A stretch of DNA of 64,000 nt, from assembly GCF_029919255.1 (NCBI RefSeq), contig NZ_CP123991.1, positions 2,271,833-2,335,832 on the forward strand, in the 5' to 3' direction. Every line of letters begins with the position of its first letter. Within the stretch, counting starts at the first letter, position 1. The position numbers were made by a program, and so were the translations under genes. Positions 50,009-63,141 of the stretch are shown piece after piece. Below the pieces are notes generated by a model that had not been told where the DNA came from, searched no databases, and saw only the letters and a list, made by a program, of their open reading frames with translations. The stretch is from a cyanobacterium endosymbiont of Epithemia clementina EcSB (GTDB lineage: Bacteria > Cyanobacteriota > Cyanobacteriia > Cyanobacteriales > Microcystaceae).

Positions 50009-50697
50009 AGTATCTACCTCTCAACTCTCACGAACTTCACTAAATCTCACGAACTTTATTAAAAACTTAGCGAGTTAAGTTTTTATATGTTTTTTAGGTT
50101 AGAAGAGCTTTTTTTATCTCCTCTATATTTTATATAGTAAAAGAAAAATTTAATTACTTGAACAATTTTGTAATAAAAATTTAACCTATAAGAATGTACT
50201 TTGTATTTTTATATACTTTTATAAAGTAAAATGTTAGCCAGATTGATTTCTAAAGAATTTAGTCTAACTATACATAGTAGTTCTTGTTGTTAACAATACT
50301 CTAAAAAAATAATTTTTTCTACTGAATCAGTTGATTTAATCCATCAATTTCTGAAAGGAATGTTAGAGTATCAACTTAACTTTTTTTAAAAAATACAAAC
50401 TTAAACATTAAAGGATTTCATGACCACCCTGATAAAACTAACGAGTCCAATCATGAATAGAGCCACTCCGACAATTTAGGCATTGTAAGATAGTTCATAG
50501 ATATAGTGAGCGCGTTGGATTTATTAAAGCGTACTACGATGTACTTTCCATTTCCTTATTTCTGTCCTAACAAAAGCTAATCTTAACAATTGCCAAGAAT
50601 TTTTAGGGATTAAAATTCTAACTGAGATGGATATTTTCAATTTTTATTATAAAATAATAAAGCTTCCAAAACTAAATCTAATCAACGAAGGTAAAGT
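50009..50697. other. Gene-free stretch between the small protein and dead pncB
   Basis: AT-rich, with no gene recognised. It should contain the promoter of the minus-strand small gene and the former pncB promoter. Confidence 0.5.
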
Positions 50698-52053
50698 ATG
50701 TATTCAAGCTATTAGGATGCTATCTGTGGCTTACTTTATCTTCCTAATAATTACAGTTTATTGATAAATTATTACGAGCTAACTATGGTTGCTTGTTACA
50801 CCGGAGAAAGACTTGCTAATCGTCGAGCAAGTTTTGAACTGTTGATACATTATCTCCTAGAATCTTTTGGTTATTCAATTGACAGGGGACTTGCTCGGGG
50901 TTTGAATTTTTTAGAAAACCTACACTTTAGTCAAGAGCAATTATAAAGTTTAGATAAAATCATAATTTTCAGTCATCCCCTTAAATTTTTGTCAATTTTA
51001 GCTTCAAGAGACTTTCCGGGGGGAGTTTGGACACTGCTTGAAGGAACGGCAGTGTTTGCGCATAAACCCCTATTGTGGATAGAAGTACTTTTGTGGTAAG
51101 CTCAACCAGTAGAAGCCTACCTTTTAAACTCCTCAATTATCAAAGTTTAATTATTATTAAAGCCGCTAAAATACGCAATATAGTGAGTAAAAGCGCCTTA
51201 TTATGAGAATTTGAACCAGAGGTGCGTTTAGTCCTCAAGGCTCTGTATAGGCGGCTAGAGCAGCTTTAGCTGGAGAGTTAGACGCCACCTCTAATGTGTT
51301 AATAGCTCTGAAATCAGGGTGCAAACCTAGTTGAACCATGGCTCATTTTTTAATCATGGCCATCAAGGCTGTATCAGGGAATAAAAATAAAACTTTTCAT
51401 GCCTTTAGTTCTTATTTTTCAGAAACTACTTTATTACTTGATACCTATGATGCAGTTAAGGTAGCGGAAAGGTTAGTGGAAAAAGTCAATAAAGGAACCC
51501 TAAAGATAACAGGAGTTAGCTTAGATTCGGAAGATTTAGTCATCTTATCCCAAAAAGTGCGATTACTGTTACCCAACATTTAAGATCTTTGCCAGTGGTG
51601 ATCTTGATGAATGGGGAATTGCCAGTCTCAAAGAAGCGGGTGCCTCTATTGAGGGTTATGGACTTGGAACCAACCCTGTCACCGGCAAATCTCTCAACGG
51701 AGTCTATAAATTAGTGGAAATCAATGAAACTCTTACCATGAAACAATCTAGCTATAAAGCCGCCTATCCAAGACGAAAACAGGTTTTTCGGACCTACAAT
51801 GAGGGCATAATTGAAGGTGATTGCTTAAAGTTAGTCAATGTCTCAATTGAGAGAGCGGAAACTCCTCTTCTAAAGATTAAGGTTGAAATAAGGAAAATCC
51901 TTATTTCAACCTTAATCTTTAGAGACTATTCGTCAACGAACTCAAAGATCAGTTGAGAGTCTATCCTCTGCGACTCGTCATCTTAGTCAACCCACTCCAA
52001 TTGAGGTTAAAATCTCCAATGAGCTCGAATCGTTGCATCAATCTTTAGGTTAG
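50698..52053 (+). pseudogene. pncB: Decayed nicotinate phosphoribosyltransferase
   Basis: Successive pieces read YYELTMVACYTGERLANRRA, FPGGVWTLLEGTAVFAHKP, MAHFLIMAIKAVSGN, LDTYDAVKVAERL, FASGDLDEWGIASLKEAGAS, YPRRKQVFRTYN and LETIRQRTQRSVESLSSATR. This is the order of cyanobacterial nicotinate phosphoribosyltransferase. They fall in at least three frames, with many stops between about 50947 and 51340. The original stop is at 52051-52053. An inverted repeat with 26-bp arms (51869-51923) now occupies a variable part near the end. The gene lies 36 bp before nadD and was evidently the first gene of the NAD locus. Confidence 0.9.
51869..51923. repeat. Inverted repeat, 26-bp perfect arms, 3-nt loop, inside dead pncB
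   Basis: The arms 51869-51894 and 51898-51923 are exact reverse complements around the loop aaa. It sits between the TPLL and LETIRQRT pieces of the dead gene, where functional relatives have ordinary coding sequence. It therefore probably arose after inactivation, for example by template switching. Confidence 0.9.
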
Positions 52054-52089
52054 TTGATAGTGAATAGTTGAGCGTTAATTATTAATCAT

Positions 52090-52656
52090 ATGACAAAAAT
52101 TGCTTTGTTTGGAACCAGTGCTGATCCTCCTACCGCCGGACATCAATCAATTCTCCGTTGGTTATCCACTCACTATGATTGGGTTGGGGTTTGGACTTCA
52201 GATAATCCCTTTAAAACTCATCAAACTTCTTGGTCCCATCGTATGGCAATGTTGAAGTTATTAATTGATGATATCAATCTCCCAAGAAACAATATTTATC
52301 TTAGTGAGAAATTAAGTCATCGATGTAGTTTAATAAGTTTAGCTAAAGCTAAGGAAATTTGGGGCAACAAACCTGATTATAGTTTGGTAATCGGGTCTGA
52401 TTTAGTTAATCAAATTCGTCGTTGGTATCATATTGAAGATTTACTAGATCAAGTCAATCTTTTAATTGTCCCTCGTTCTGGATACGACCTTGCTCAAAAG
52501 GATTTAATAGCTTTAAAGAAATTAGGAGGAAACTATCAGATCGCTGATCTCAACGCCCCTGCTGTTTCTTCTACTGCTTATCGAGAAACCCAGAATCAAA
52601 GTGTATTGATTCAAACCATTCAAGAATATATTTGTCAAGAGCAATTATACCGATGA
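52090..52656 (+). CDS. nadD: Nicotinate-nucleotide adenylyltransferase
   Basis: ATG start, 188 residues. The nucleotidyltransferase motif FGTSADPPTAGHQ near the N-terminus matches GxFxPxHxGH, and VSSTAYRE is the C-terminal ISSTxIR-type block. SLVIGSDLVNQIRRW is the usual substrate loop. It joins nicotinate mononucleotide with ATP to form deamido-NAD. Its stop overlaps the next gene's ATG (ATGA), so nadD and nrtR are translationally coupled. Confidence 0.93.
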   Translation: MTKIALFGTSADPPTAGHQSILRWLSTHYDWVGVWTSDNPFKTHQTSWSHRMAMLKLLIDDINLPRNNIYLSEKLSHRCSLISLAKAKEIWGNKPDYSLVIGSDLVNQIRRWYHIEDLLDQVNLLIVPRSGYDLAQKDLIALKKLGGNYQIADLNAPAVSSTAYRETQNQSVLIQTIQEYICQEQLYR

Positions 52657-53378
52657 ATTTAGAGAAAAATAGACTTATTTTAGCCGCTTTTAAAGTCGGA
52701 GTAAATAATGTGATTTTCTCCGTCGATTCTCACCATCATAAACTCTTAGTTCTATTGGTTAAACGCCAGAAAAAACTCTTTAATAATCAATGGAGTTTAC
52801 CTAGAACTTTAGTCAAAAGTAGGGAATCTTTAGAAGAGGCTTCCCAAAGAATATTGTCTGAAAAAATTAGAGTTAATAATCTATATCTAGAACAATTATA
52901 CACCTTTGAAAGACAAAATCAAGATCCAATAGTATCTCTTGATAGTTTTAGCACCCGCTATCTTTCTGTCAGCTATTTTGCTTTAGTTCGTTTTGAGGAG
53001 GCAGAACTTTTAAGCATTAATAATTACAATTTAACTACTTGGTGTATGATTCAAAAGGTTCCTCAATTAGTTTTTAATCATAATCAAATTATAAATTATG
53101 GTTATCAACGATTACGCAATAAATTTGAATATAGTCCTATTGCTTTTGAGATTTTACCAGATTTATTTACTTTAAATGATCTTTATCAAGTTTATACAAC
53201 TATTTTAGGAGAAAATTTTGCTGATTATTCTAATTTTAGATCTCGGTTGTTAAAATTAGGTTTTCTGATAGATACTGAAAAAAAAGTCTCTAGAGGTGCA
53301 GGAAGACCTGCCAGTTTATACCGCTTCGATGCTGAAGCATTTGCCCCCTTTAAAGATAAACCTTTTGTATTTGTTTAA
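52653..53378 (+). CDS. nrtR: NrtR-type Nudix-related transcriptional regulator of NAD metabolism
   Basis: The true start is the ATG at 52653, overlapping the nadD stop (241 residues). An upstream TTG in frame is not needed. Residues about 10-140 form a Nudix fold whose box is degenerate: LEEASQRILSEK replaces the REUxEE catalytic pattern. The C-terminal third (LPDLFTLNDLYQVYTTILGE and GAGRPASLYRFD) is the winged helix of NrtR. NrtR proteins repress NAD genes and release DNA on binding ADP-ribose. In cyanobacteria NrtR is commonly next to nadE, as here. It should regulate this operon and other nad genes. Confidence 0.88.
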   Translation: MNLEKNRLILAAFKVGVNNVIFSVDSHHHKLLVLLVKRQKKLFNNQWSLPRTLVKSRESLEEASQRILSEKIRVNNLYLEQLYTFERQNQDPIVSLDSFSTRYLSVSYFALVRFEEAELLSINNYNLTTWCMIQKVPQLVFNHNQIINYGYQRLRNKFEYSPIAFEILPDLFTLNDLYQVYTTILGENFADYSNFRSRLLKLGFLIDTEKKVSRGAGRPASLYRFDAEAFAPFKDKPFVFV

Positions 53379-53395
53379 ATTCAATAAGATTGATG

Positions 53396-55084
53396 ATGAA
53401 AATTGCCATTGCTCAACTTAATCCAACTATTGGAGATCTAGCCAATAACGCCAAAAAAATTGTAGAAGCAGCTCGATTTGCCGCTCATAAAAATGCTAGG
53501 CTTTTACTAACCCCTGAATTGTCTTTATGTGGCTATCCTCCACGTGATTTACTCCTCGATCCTAGTTTCATTAAGTCCCTTTCCATTGAATTACAAAATT
53601 TAGCTGAGAAGTCCCCCTCTCAATTAGCTATTTTAGTAGGAACAGTTACTTCTAATCCTGATGCTTATCTTAAAGGAGAAAAACCTCTTTTTAATAGTAT
53701 TGCTTGGTTAGAAAATAGTCAGGTAAAAAAGATATTTCATAAGAGGCTTTTACCGACGTATGATGTTTTTGATGAAGATCGCTATTTTGAACCGGGACGA
53801 CAAAGTAATTATTTTGAATTATTCCCTGATTCCGAGTCATCTACTCCTTTAAAAATTGGAATTACAATATGTGAAGATTTATGGAATGATGAAAAGTTTT
53901 GGGGAAATAAATATTACGAGCATAATCCACTAGAGGATTTGCTTAAAATTGGGGTTGATTTTATTCTAAATTTATCTGCTTCTCCCTATAGTATCGGCAA
54001 GCAAAAGGTAAGAGAAAAGATGATAAAATATAGCAGTAAATACTATAATATTCCTATTATTTATGTTAATCAAATTGGTGGAAATGATGACCTAATTTTT
54101 GATGGAAATAGTTTTGCTGTAAACAAAAATAGTGAAATTGTCTTGCGATTAAAAGCATTTGAGGAAAATATTGATTTTATTAATTTCAAAATCCAAGATA
54201 AAGATCTTTCTTTATCAAGAAAAAATGATGAAATAAAAATAGAGGAAGAAGAAATTTGGCTAGCTTTAGTTTTAGGGGTTAAAGACTATGTGAGAAAATG
54301 TGGTTTTTCTCAGGTTGTTTTAGGGTTAAGTGGGGGAATTGACTCTGCGTTAGTTGCTGCGATTGCTACAGAAGCGTTAGGGAAAGAAAATGTATTAGCA
54401 TTACTTATGCCATCCCCTTATAGTTCTCCCCATTCTATTATTGATGCTGAAGCTTTAGTTAAAAATTTAGGTATTAACAGTCATAAGTTACCTATTGGGG
54501 ATGTTATGAAGTCTTATAAGATTCTATTAGACCCCTTATTTAAGGGCACAGAATTTGGTATTGCTGAAGAGAATATTCAATCTCGCATTCGGGGTAATTT
54601 ATTGATGGCTATTGCCAATAAATTTGGTCATCTTCTACTATCTACTGGGAATAAATCAGAAATGGCGGTGGGTTATTGCACCTTGTATGGTGATATGAAT
54701 GGAGGGTTAGCTGTTATTTCAGATGTGCCTAAAACCCGTGTATTTTCCCTTTGTCGTTGGCTAAATTGTGATAAAGAAATCATACCCCATAATATTTTAA
54801 TTAAATCCCCTAGTGCGGAATTAAAACCTAATCAAACCGATCAAGACTCTTTACCCTCTTATGAGGTACTTGATGAAATTTTAGAGCGATTAATTTATCG
54901 CCATCAATCAGTTAGTCAAATTAATGAAGCAGGATTTGATTTAGCCACTACCGATAAAGTAATAAAATTAGTTACCCGTGCTGAATTTAAACGAAAACAG
55001 GCTTCCCCAGGATTAAGAGTAACTGATAGAGCATTTGGAACAGGTTGGAAAATGCCTATTGCAAATCGTTGGAGAATTGATTGA
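53396..55084 (+). CDS. nadE: Glutamine-dependent NAD+ synthetase
   Basis: 562 residues from the ATG at 53396. A second ATG lies just before it, and a TTG at 53390. The N-terminal nitrilase-type glutaminase domain shows TPELSLCGYPP (glutamate), the lysine in HKRLLPTYDVFDE and ITICEDLWND (cysteine). The C-terminal synthetase has LSGGIDSALVAA and STGNKSEMAVGY. It amidates deamido-NAD to NAD with glutamine as the nitrogen donor. It closes the nadD-nrtR-nadE unit, 17 bp after nrtR. Both domains are intact. Confidence 0.95.
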   Translation: MKIAIAQLNPTIGDLANNAKKIVEAARFAAHKNARLLLTPELSLCGYPPRDLLLDPSFIKSLSIELQNLAEKSPSQLAILVGTVTSNPDAYLKGEKPLFNSIAWLENSQVKKIFHKRLLPTYDVFDEDRYFEPGRQSNYFELFPDSESSTPLKIGITICEDLWNDEKFWGNKYYEHNPLEDLLKIGVDFILNLSASPYSIGKQKVREKMIKYSSKYYNIPIIYVNQIGGNDDLIFDGNSFAVNKNSEIVLRLKAFEENIDFINFKIQDKDLSLSRKNDEIKIEEEEIWLALVLGVKDYVRKCGFSQVVLGLSGGIDSALVAAIATEALGKENVLALLMPSPYSSPHSIIDAEALVKNLGINSHKLPIGDVMKSYKILLDPLFKGTEFGIAEENIQSRIRGNLLMAIANKFGHLLLSTGNKSEMAVGYCTLYGDMNGGLAVISDVPKTRVFSLCRWLNCDKEIIPHNILIKSPSAELKPNQTDQDSLPSYEVLDEILERLIYRHQSVSQINEAGFDLATTDKVIKLVTRAEFKRKQASPGLRVTDRAFGTGWKMPIANRWRID

Positions 55085-55229
55085 TTCTAGCTAAGAATAC
55101 AATCCTTCTATTGTGTTTGAGATAAATTTAGAGAGAATCTAACTATGACCTATAGTTATTGGGTTATCTAAAAAGTTAACGTCTTTTCGAGAACTATAAA
55201 TATCAACCTTGCAATTCTTTTTGTTTGAT

Positions 55230-58250
<3,021 letters not shown>

Positions 58251-58906
58251 TTGAGTGTTTATAGTGTTCTCGTGCTTGTTCTCTAAGTCCGACAATCAGT
58301 TGATTAGAGGAAAAAATTTCTGTGATGAATAAGTGATACTTTATGAGTTATCAGTAAAAATAACCACCCCTTTGAAGGTAAGTTAAAGAACTTGAAGGAG
58401 AATTTATTATTAAATTAATTTAAAGCTTGCGGCAAGCCCTTTAGAACTGAAGTCCCTCATGTTTTCATAAATCGGGACTTCAGTAATTATGCCTCTATCC
58501 TTATGCTCTAACATAATCAAAGAGTTTAGAGAATTTATTATCTTTTTTTAAGACGTTTAGTTTAATAAAGATTAAAACATACATAAACAATCATAAAAAA
58601 GAAAAATAGTTTTTCAACGACTTTCAGCAAAAGATACAGACAATTCTTAGAGAATAAATTGGCATAACCAGTCTACGACTATCCTTACCAACCCTAAACG
58701 TAATTTTTTTAAAAAATTAAATTAGAGTCATCTAAATTTTTTCTATCATTTAGAGTAATAGCCAAAACAGTTAGAATGTTTTTCTGTTTCCTGTTGCATT
58801 GAAACAATAGTTTAGAATGTCCTAGGCAACCGCTAGGTTACTATATTGTTTAGCATAGCCTAATAATTCTACAAGTTCTATCTTCCTTTTTTCGAAAAAA
58901 CTATTT
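58251..58906. other. Gene-free stretch between dead nifJ and clpB
   Basis: No gene recognised. A hairpin with 11-bp perfect arms lies at 58446-58484. About 420 bp separate it from the clpB stop. Confidence 0.55.
58446..58484. repeat. Inverted repeat, 11-bp perfect arms
   Basis: actgaagtccc at 58446-58456 pairs exactly with gggacttcagt at 58474-58484. It is relatively GC-rich for the region and could be a kept terminator. Confidence 0.65.
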
Positions 58907-61597
58907 CTACAAAACTGTTTGAGAACTCTTAGGAAAAATGACTTCAGGTTCGACTGTAACAATATCTTCTTCTGATTGTTTTTTACGAAATTCTAAGTTA
59001 TTATTATGACAATCGACGATGACTTGATCACCACAAACAAATCTATTTTCTAGTATTTTTGTCGCCATGGGGTTCTCTAATTCTCGTTGAATAGCCCGTT
59101 TTAAAGGACGCGCTCCATAGACTGGATCATAACCAGAATTAACAATATGGTCTAGAGCTGAGTCAGTTAACTTTATCCTAATTTTTTGTTCTTTAAGTAA
59201 TTTTTCAATTCGTTTGATTTGCAGACGCACAATCTGCCGTAACTCTGTTTTCTTAAGAGTATGAAAAATAATCAGATCATCGATACGGTTCAGAAATTCG
59301 GGACGGAAATGTTTACGCAATGATTGCAAAACCTGTTTACGCATTTCCTCATAATCTGTGTCACCCTGTGTAAGGTTGAGTATGTGGTTACTTCCTATGT
59401 TACTAGTCATTACAATAATAGCGTTACGGAAATCTACCACTCGTCCTTGGGAATCAGTAATACGTCCATCATCGAGGACTTGCAAGAGAACATTAAAGAC
59501 ATCTAAATGGGCTTTTTCTACTTCATCCAACAACACTACACAATAGGGACGGCGACGGACTGCTTCAGACAATTGTCCCCCTTTCTCATACCCCACATAT
59601 CCAGGGGGTGCCCCTACCAATCGAGAGACAGCCTGTTTTTCCATATACTCAGACATATCGATGCGAACCATTGCCTCTTCTGAGTCGAAGAGAAAAGCGG
59701 CTAATGCCCTAGCTAATTCAGTTTTACCCACCCCCGTAGGACCCATAAACAAGAATGAACCAATAGGACGGGAAGTATCTTTCATTCCAGCTCTAGCACG
59801 GCGAATAGCGGCAGCAACAGCGGCTACAGCTTCTTGTTGTCCAATAACTTTTTCGTGTAAATGTCCTTCAAGTTTAAGAAGTTTTTGACGTTCTGTCGCT
59901 AACAAACGATTGGTAGGAATACCTGTCCATCCGGCTACAATTTCAGCAATATCAGAGTCGGAGACTTGTTCTCGGAGTAAAGTTTTGCCCTGCGCTTGAA
60001 TATCAAGAAGTTGGGTTTCTTTGGCTTCCCGTTGCCGTTGAACCACTTCTAGTTTACCGTATTTTAGTTGGGCGGCTTTGTTCAGTTCGTAAGCCCTTTC
60101 TGCTTGTTCAACTTGAAGACGTAGCTGTTCTTCCTCTTCTTTGAGAGTATTAATATCATCAAGTATCTGCTTTTCTGACTGCCATTGGGACGCGAGTTGT
60201 TCGTGAGTAGATTCTAAATTTTTTATTTCTTTTTGAATGCCTTCTAAGCGTTCTTTGGAAGCGCGATCAATGATTAACATTCCTCGTTGTTCTTCTCCCT
60301 CTAAGGAAAGTTTTTCCATTTGTAACTGCATTAAACGGCGATCAACATCTTCTAGTTCAACAGGTTTGGAGGTGATCTCCATTTTTAACTTAGCTGCGGC
60401 TTCATCTACAAGATCAATGGCTTTGTCGGGTAAAAAGCGACCAGTAATGTAACGATGGGAAAGAGTGGCTGCAGCCACTAATGCTGAGTCAGTAATTTTG
60501 ACCCCATGATGGACTTCATAGCGTTCTTTGAGTCCCCTTAGAATGGAGATAGTATCCTCCACACTCGGTTGTTTGACATACACTTGCTGGAAACGCCGTT
60601 CTAGCGCAAGATCTTGTTCAATATGCTTCCGATACTCATCAAGAGTTGTTGCACCGATGCAGCGTAATTCTCCGCGGGCTAACATGGGTTTTAAGAGGTT
60701 GCCTGCATCCATGCCTCCTCCTTCACGAGAACCTGCCCCGACAACGGTATGAAGTTCATCGATAAAGAGAATAATTTCTCCCCCAGATTGAGTGACTTCT
60801 CGCATTACGGTTCGTAGACGTTCTTCAAATTCCCCTCGATATTTTGCCCCAGCGATGAGACTCCCCATGTCTAGAGAGATTAATTTACGATTTTTGAGAG
60901 ACTCAGGAACGTCCCCGTTAATGATACGTTGGGCCAACCCTTCAGCAATCGCAGTTTTTCCGACTCCTGGTTCTCCAATTAAGACAGGGTTATTTTTTGA
61001 TCGACGGGAAAGAACCTGAATTACACGACGAATTTCTTCATCTCGGCCAATTACAGGGTCAAGTTTTCCTTTTTTTGCTTGTTCGGTAAGATCTCGTCCA
61101 TACTTTACTAGAGCTTCATAATTATCTTCTTGGTTAGGTTCGGTAACTTTTTGTGACCCCCGAAGCGCTCTTATCTCTTTTTCTAAGTCTTGGGGGTCAA
61201 ATTGAAAACTCTTCAAGCAACGCCGTCCAATGCGTTCATCTTCAGCAAACCCCATCAACAGATGTTCAACCGAAATATATTTATCTTGCCAACTTCCACG
61301 AGAAGCCTCAGCGCGATCTAACATCAAATCTAAGCCCTGTCCTAAGTAAAGTTGATCGACAGTGATTAATTTAGATTGACGGTTGCTAAAAACTTCTAAC
61401 TGTTGTCGTAATCGGAGGACGTCTAGATTAGCTCTTTCTAAAATACGAATAGCTAAACCTTTTTCCTGCTCTAACAGGGCTAAAATAACGTGTTCGACTT
61501 CTAAGGTTTGATTTTTAAAACGCCGGGCTACGTCTTGCGATTTGACGATCGCGTCCCAGGCTTGTTCTGTAAACTTACTTGAATCAGTTGGCTGCAT
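58907..61597 (-). CDS. clpB: ATP-dependent chaperone ClpB
   Basis: 896 residues from the ATG at 61597. A TTG 30 nt upstream is in frame but unlikely. Domains run in order: the N-terminal Clp repeat (about 1-150), the first AAA+ module with [13 protein letters not shown] near 205, the long coiled-coil middle domain (about 400-530), and the second AAA+ module with [13 protein letters not shown] near 618. The product threads aggregated proteins for refolding together with DnaK. Cyanobacteria carry more than one clpB, and the sequence does not say which is retained here. It is monocistronic, and its convergent neighbour is the dead nifJ. Confidence 0.95.
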   Translation of the reverse strand: MQPTDSSKFTEQAWDAIVKSQDVARRFKNQTLEVEHVILALLEQEKGLAIRILERANLDVLRLRQQLEVFSNRQSKLITVDQLYLGQGLDLMLDRAEASRGSWQDKYISVEHLLMGFAEDERIGRRCLKSFQFDPQDLEKEIRALRGSQKVTEPNQEDNYEALVKYGRDLTEQAKKGKLDPVIGRDEEIRRVIQVLSRRSKNNPVLIGEPGVGKTAIAEGLAQRIINGDVPESLKNRKLISLDMGSLIAGAKYRGEFEERLRTVMREVTQSGGEIILFIDELHTVVGAGSREGGGMDAGNLLKPMLARGELRCIGATTLDEYRKHIEQDLALERRFQQVYVKQPSVEDTISILRGLKERYEVHHGVKITDSALVAAATLSHRYITGRFLPDKAIDLVDEAAAKLKMEITSKPVELEDVDRRLMQLQMEKLSLEGEEQRGMLIIDRASKERLEGIQKEIKNLESTHEQLASQWQSEKQILDDINTLKEEEEQLRLQVEQAERAYELNKAAQLKYGKLEVVQRQREAKETQLLDIQAQGKTLLREQVSDSDIAEIVAGWTGIPTNRLLATERQKLLKLEGHLHEKVIGQQEAVAAVAAAIRRARAGMKDTSRPIGSFLFMGPTGVGKTELARALAAFLFDSEEAMVRIDMSEYMEKQAVSRLVGAPPGYVGYEKGGQLSEAVRRRPYCVVLLDEVEKAHLDVFNVLLQVLDDGRITDSQGRVVDFRNAIIVMTSNIGSNHILNLTQGDTDYEEMRKQVLQSLRKHFRPEFLNRIDDLIIFHTLKKTELRQIVRLQIKRIEKLLKEQKIRIKLTDSALDHIVNSGYDPVYGARPLKRAIQRELENPMATKILENRFVCGDQVIVDCHNNNLEFRKKQSEEDIVTVEPEVIFPKSSQTVL

Positions 61598-62325
61598 TAT
61601 TGGCTTAATTCCCTGCGGGTAAGGCAAAAGGCAAAAGTTGATGACAATACGGTTTCAACTTATCCCAATACCCTTATTTTAATCGGTAGTATAATGAGCG
61701 GTAGGCAAGAGGATTATCCTAAATTTCCGCTCTTGTCAAGTTTCATTAAGGATGTAGTTAAATTGGATTCTCATCAAACCTAACCAATAGGATATCAATC
61801 TTCATTAAACAAATTTTTGACTATCCGTCTGGAAAATAATTAGAATCTTCTGATTATTTTTACTTAATAACTTTTCTATCATGGGTCCATTTTCTTTCTT
61901 TAATTGTAAGCAGTCTCGCTTTTTGATAAACTATTTTAATAGCATCAGGTAGACAACGACGTAATTGTTCTAATTTCTCTAAAGTCTGTTATGTTCTCAA
62001 ACAATTTTTAGTTACTTAGTACATCTTTTTGCATATAAAACTTTATCAAACGAGTAATGAAGATCAACAAATTTTTTTGGCAAAATTTTCTTCACAACAT
62101 AAATCAACTTTCATAATTTTTCATTATCTTAGTTCCTGTCCCATTGATAAAATTTCTCTAACTCTCCTGCTAGTTTGACATAGCCAAAACATTTAGTTAG
62201 TAGCAAGGTCTTAGCTCTGTTAATACACCTAAGCCGAAGCTTGCTTGCTACTAACTTAGAGTTTTATGCACCATATGCACTATTTTAGCTGTGTCAGTTT
62301 ACCAATTCTTAAATTTCTATCTCCT
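61598..62325. other. Gene-poor stretch between the glycosyltransferase and clpB
   Basis: It holds the clpB promoter. A minus-strand trace at about 61870-62000 (LEKLEQLRRCLPDAIKIVYQ) reads like coding sequence, but it is closed by stops and I cannot assign it. Confidence 0.4.
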
Positions 62326-63141
62326 TTAAGTTGTTGCCCAAAATCTGATAGTGTACCAGAGGGCTTTTACCCCATCCGTCCAATTAATTTTTTTACCTTC
62401 AGCATAAGATCGCCCATAATAGGAAACTCCTGCTTCATATAAACGCCAACGACGGCGAGACTTAGCTACTTTGACGGTGAATTCTACTTCAAAACCGAAG
62501 TCATTACAAGTCAATTTTATATCATCCAACACTTCCCTTCGGAACATTTTTGTACAAACTTCAATATCTGTTAAAGTTGTGTTGCAAAGTAAATTAATAA
62601 AGTTAGAAATAACCTGATTACCTAAGAGGTGATGAAAATATAAAACCCGATGGGGTTCACCATAAAAACGGGATCCATAAACCACATCAGCCCACCCTTC
62701 CTCAATTAATCGCCACATCCGTTTCCAGTCCTGGGGATCATATTCCAAGTCGGCATCTTGAATCAGAATGACTTCTCCTGTGGCAGCTTTAAACCCTGTT
62801 CGTAAGGCAGCCCCCTTACCTTGATTGCGTTTATGGAAGATAACTTGAACACCGACAGACAAAGACTCAGAAGCTGCTACTTCTGATTGAGGATGATGAG
62901 TTTCGCATTCGATTTCCTCTTGAACTATTAATTGCTGATTACTATCAAGTTTAATTTTCACCATTTGGCTACTTACTTGTCCAAAGGTTTGTACTAACCA
63001 TTCTCTGGTTCCATCAGTCGATCCATCATCAACTAGAACAATTTCTTTAGAAATTGCTGGAAGTGCTTGAGCTACTTTGGTCAAAGCACTTTCTATAGTA
63101 TGGATTTCATTGTAAACAGGAATAACAATCGACAGTTTCAT
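62326..63141 (-). CDS. Family 2 glycosyltransferase (dolichyl-phosphate-mannose-synthase-like)
   Basis: 271 residues from the ATG at 63141, which has ggag 7 nt upstream. The upstream TTG reading is not needed. SIVIPVYNE at the N-terminus, LVDDGSTDGT and the IQDADLEYDP metal site identify a GT-A fold of family 2. After residue 180 it has the VYGSRFYG and LTDIEVCTKMFRREV stretches typical of the polyprenyl-phosphate sugar transferase subgroup. An unusual hydrophilic insertion (about 70-110, HHPQSEVAASESL) follows the donor motif. It probably transfers a sugar from a nucleotide donor to a lipid carrier. No membrane helix is visible. Confidence 0.85.
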   Translation of the reverse strand: MKLSIVIPVYNEIHTIESALTKVAQALPAISKEIVLVDDGSTDGTREWLVQTFGQVSSQMVKIKLDSNQQLIVQEEIECETHHPQSEVAASESLSVGVQVIFHKRNQGKGAALRTGFKAATGEVILIQDADLEYDPQDWKRMWRLIEEGWADVVYGSRFYGEPHRVLYFHHLLGNQVISNFINLLCNTTLTDIEVCTKMFRREVLDDIKLTCNDFGFEVEFTVKVAKSRRRWRLYEAGVSYYGRSYAEGKKINWTDGVKALWYTIRFWATT

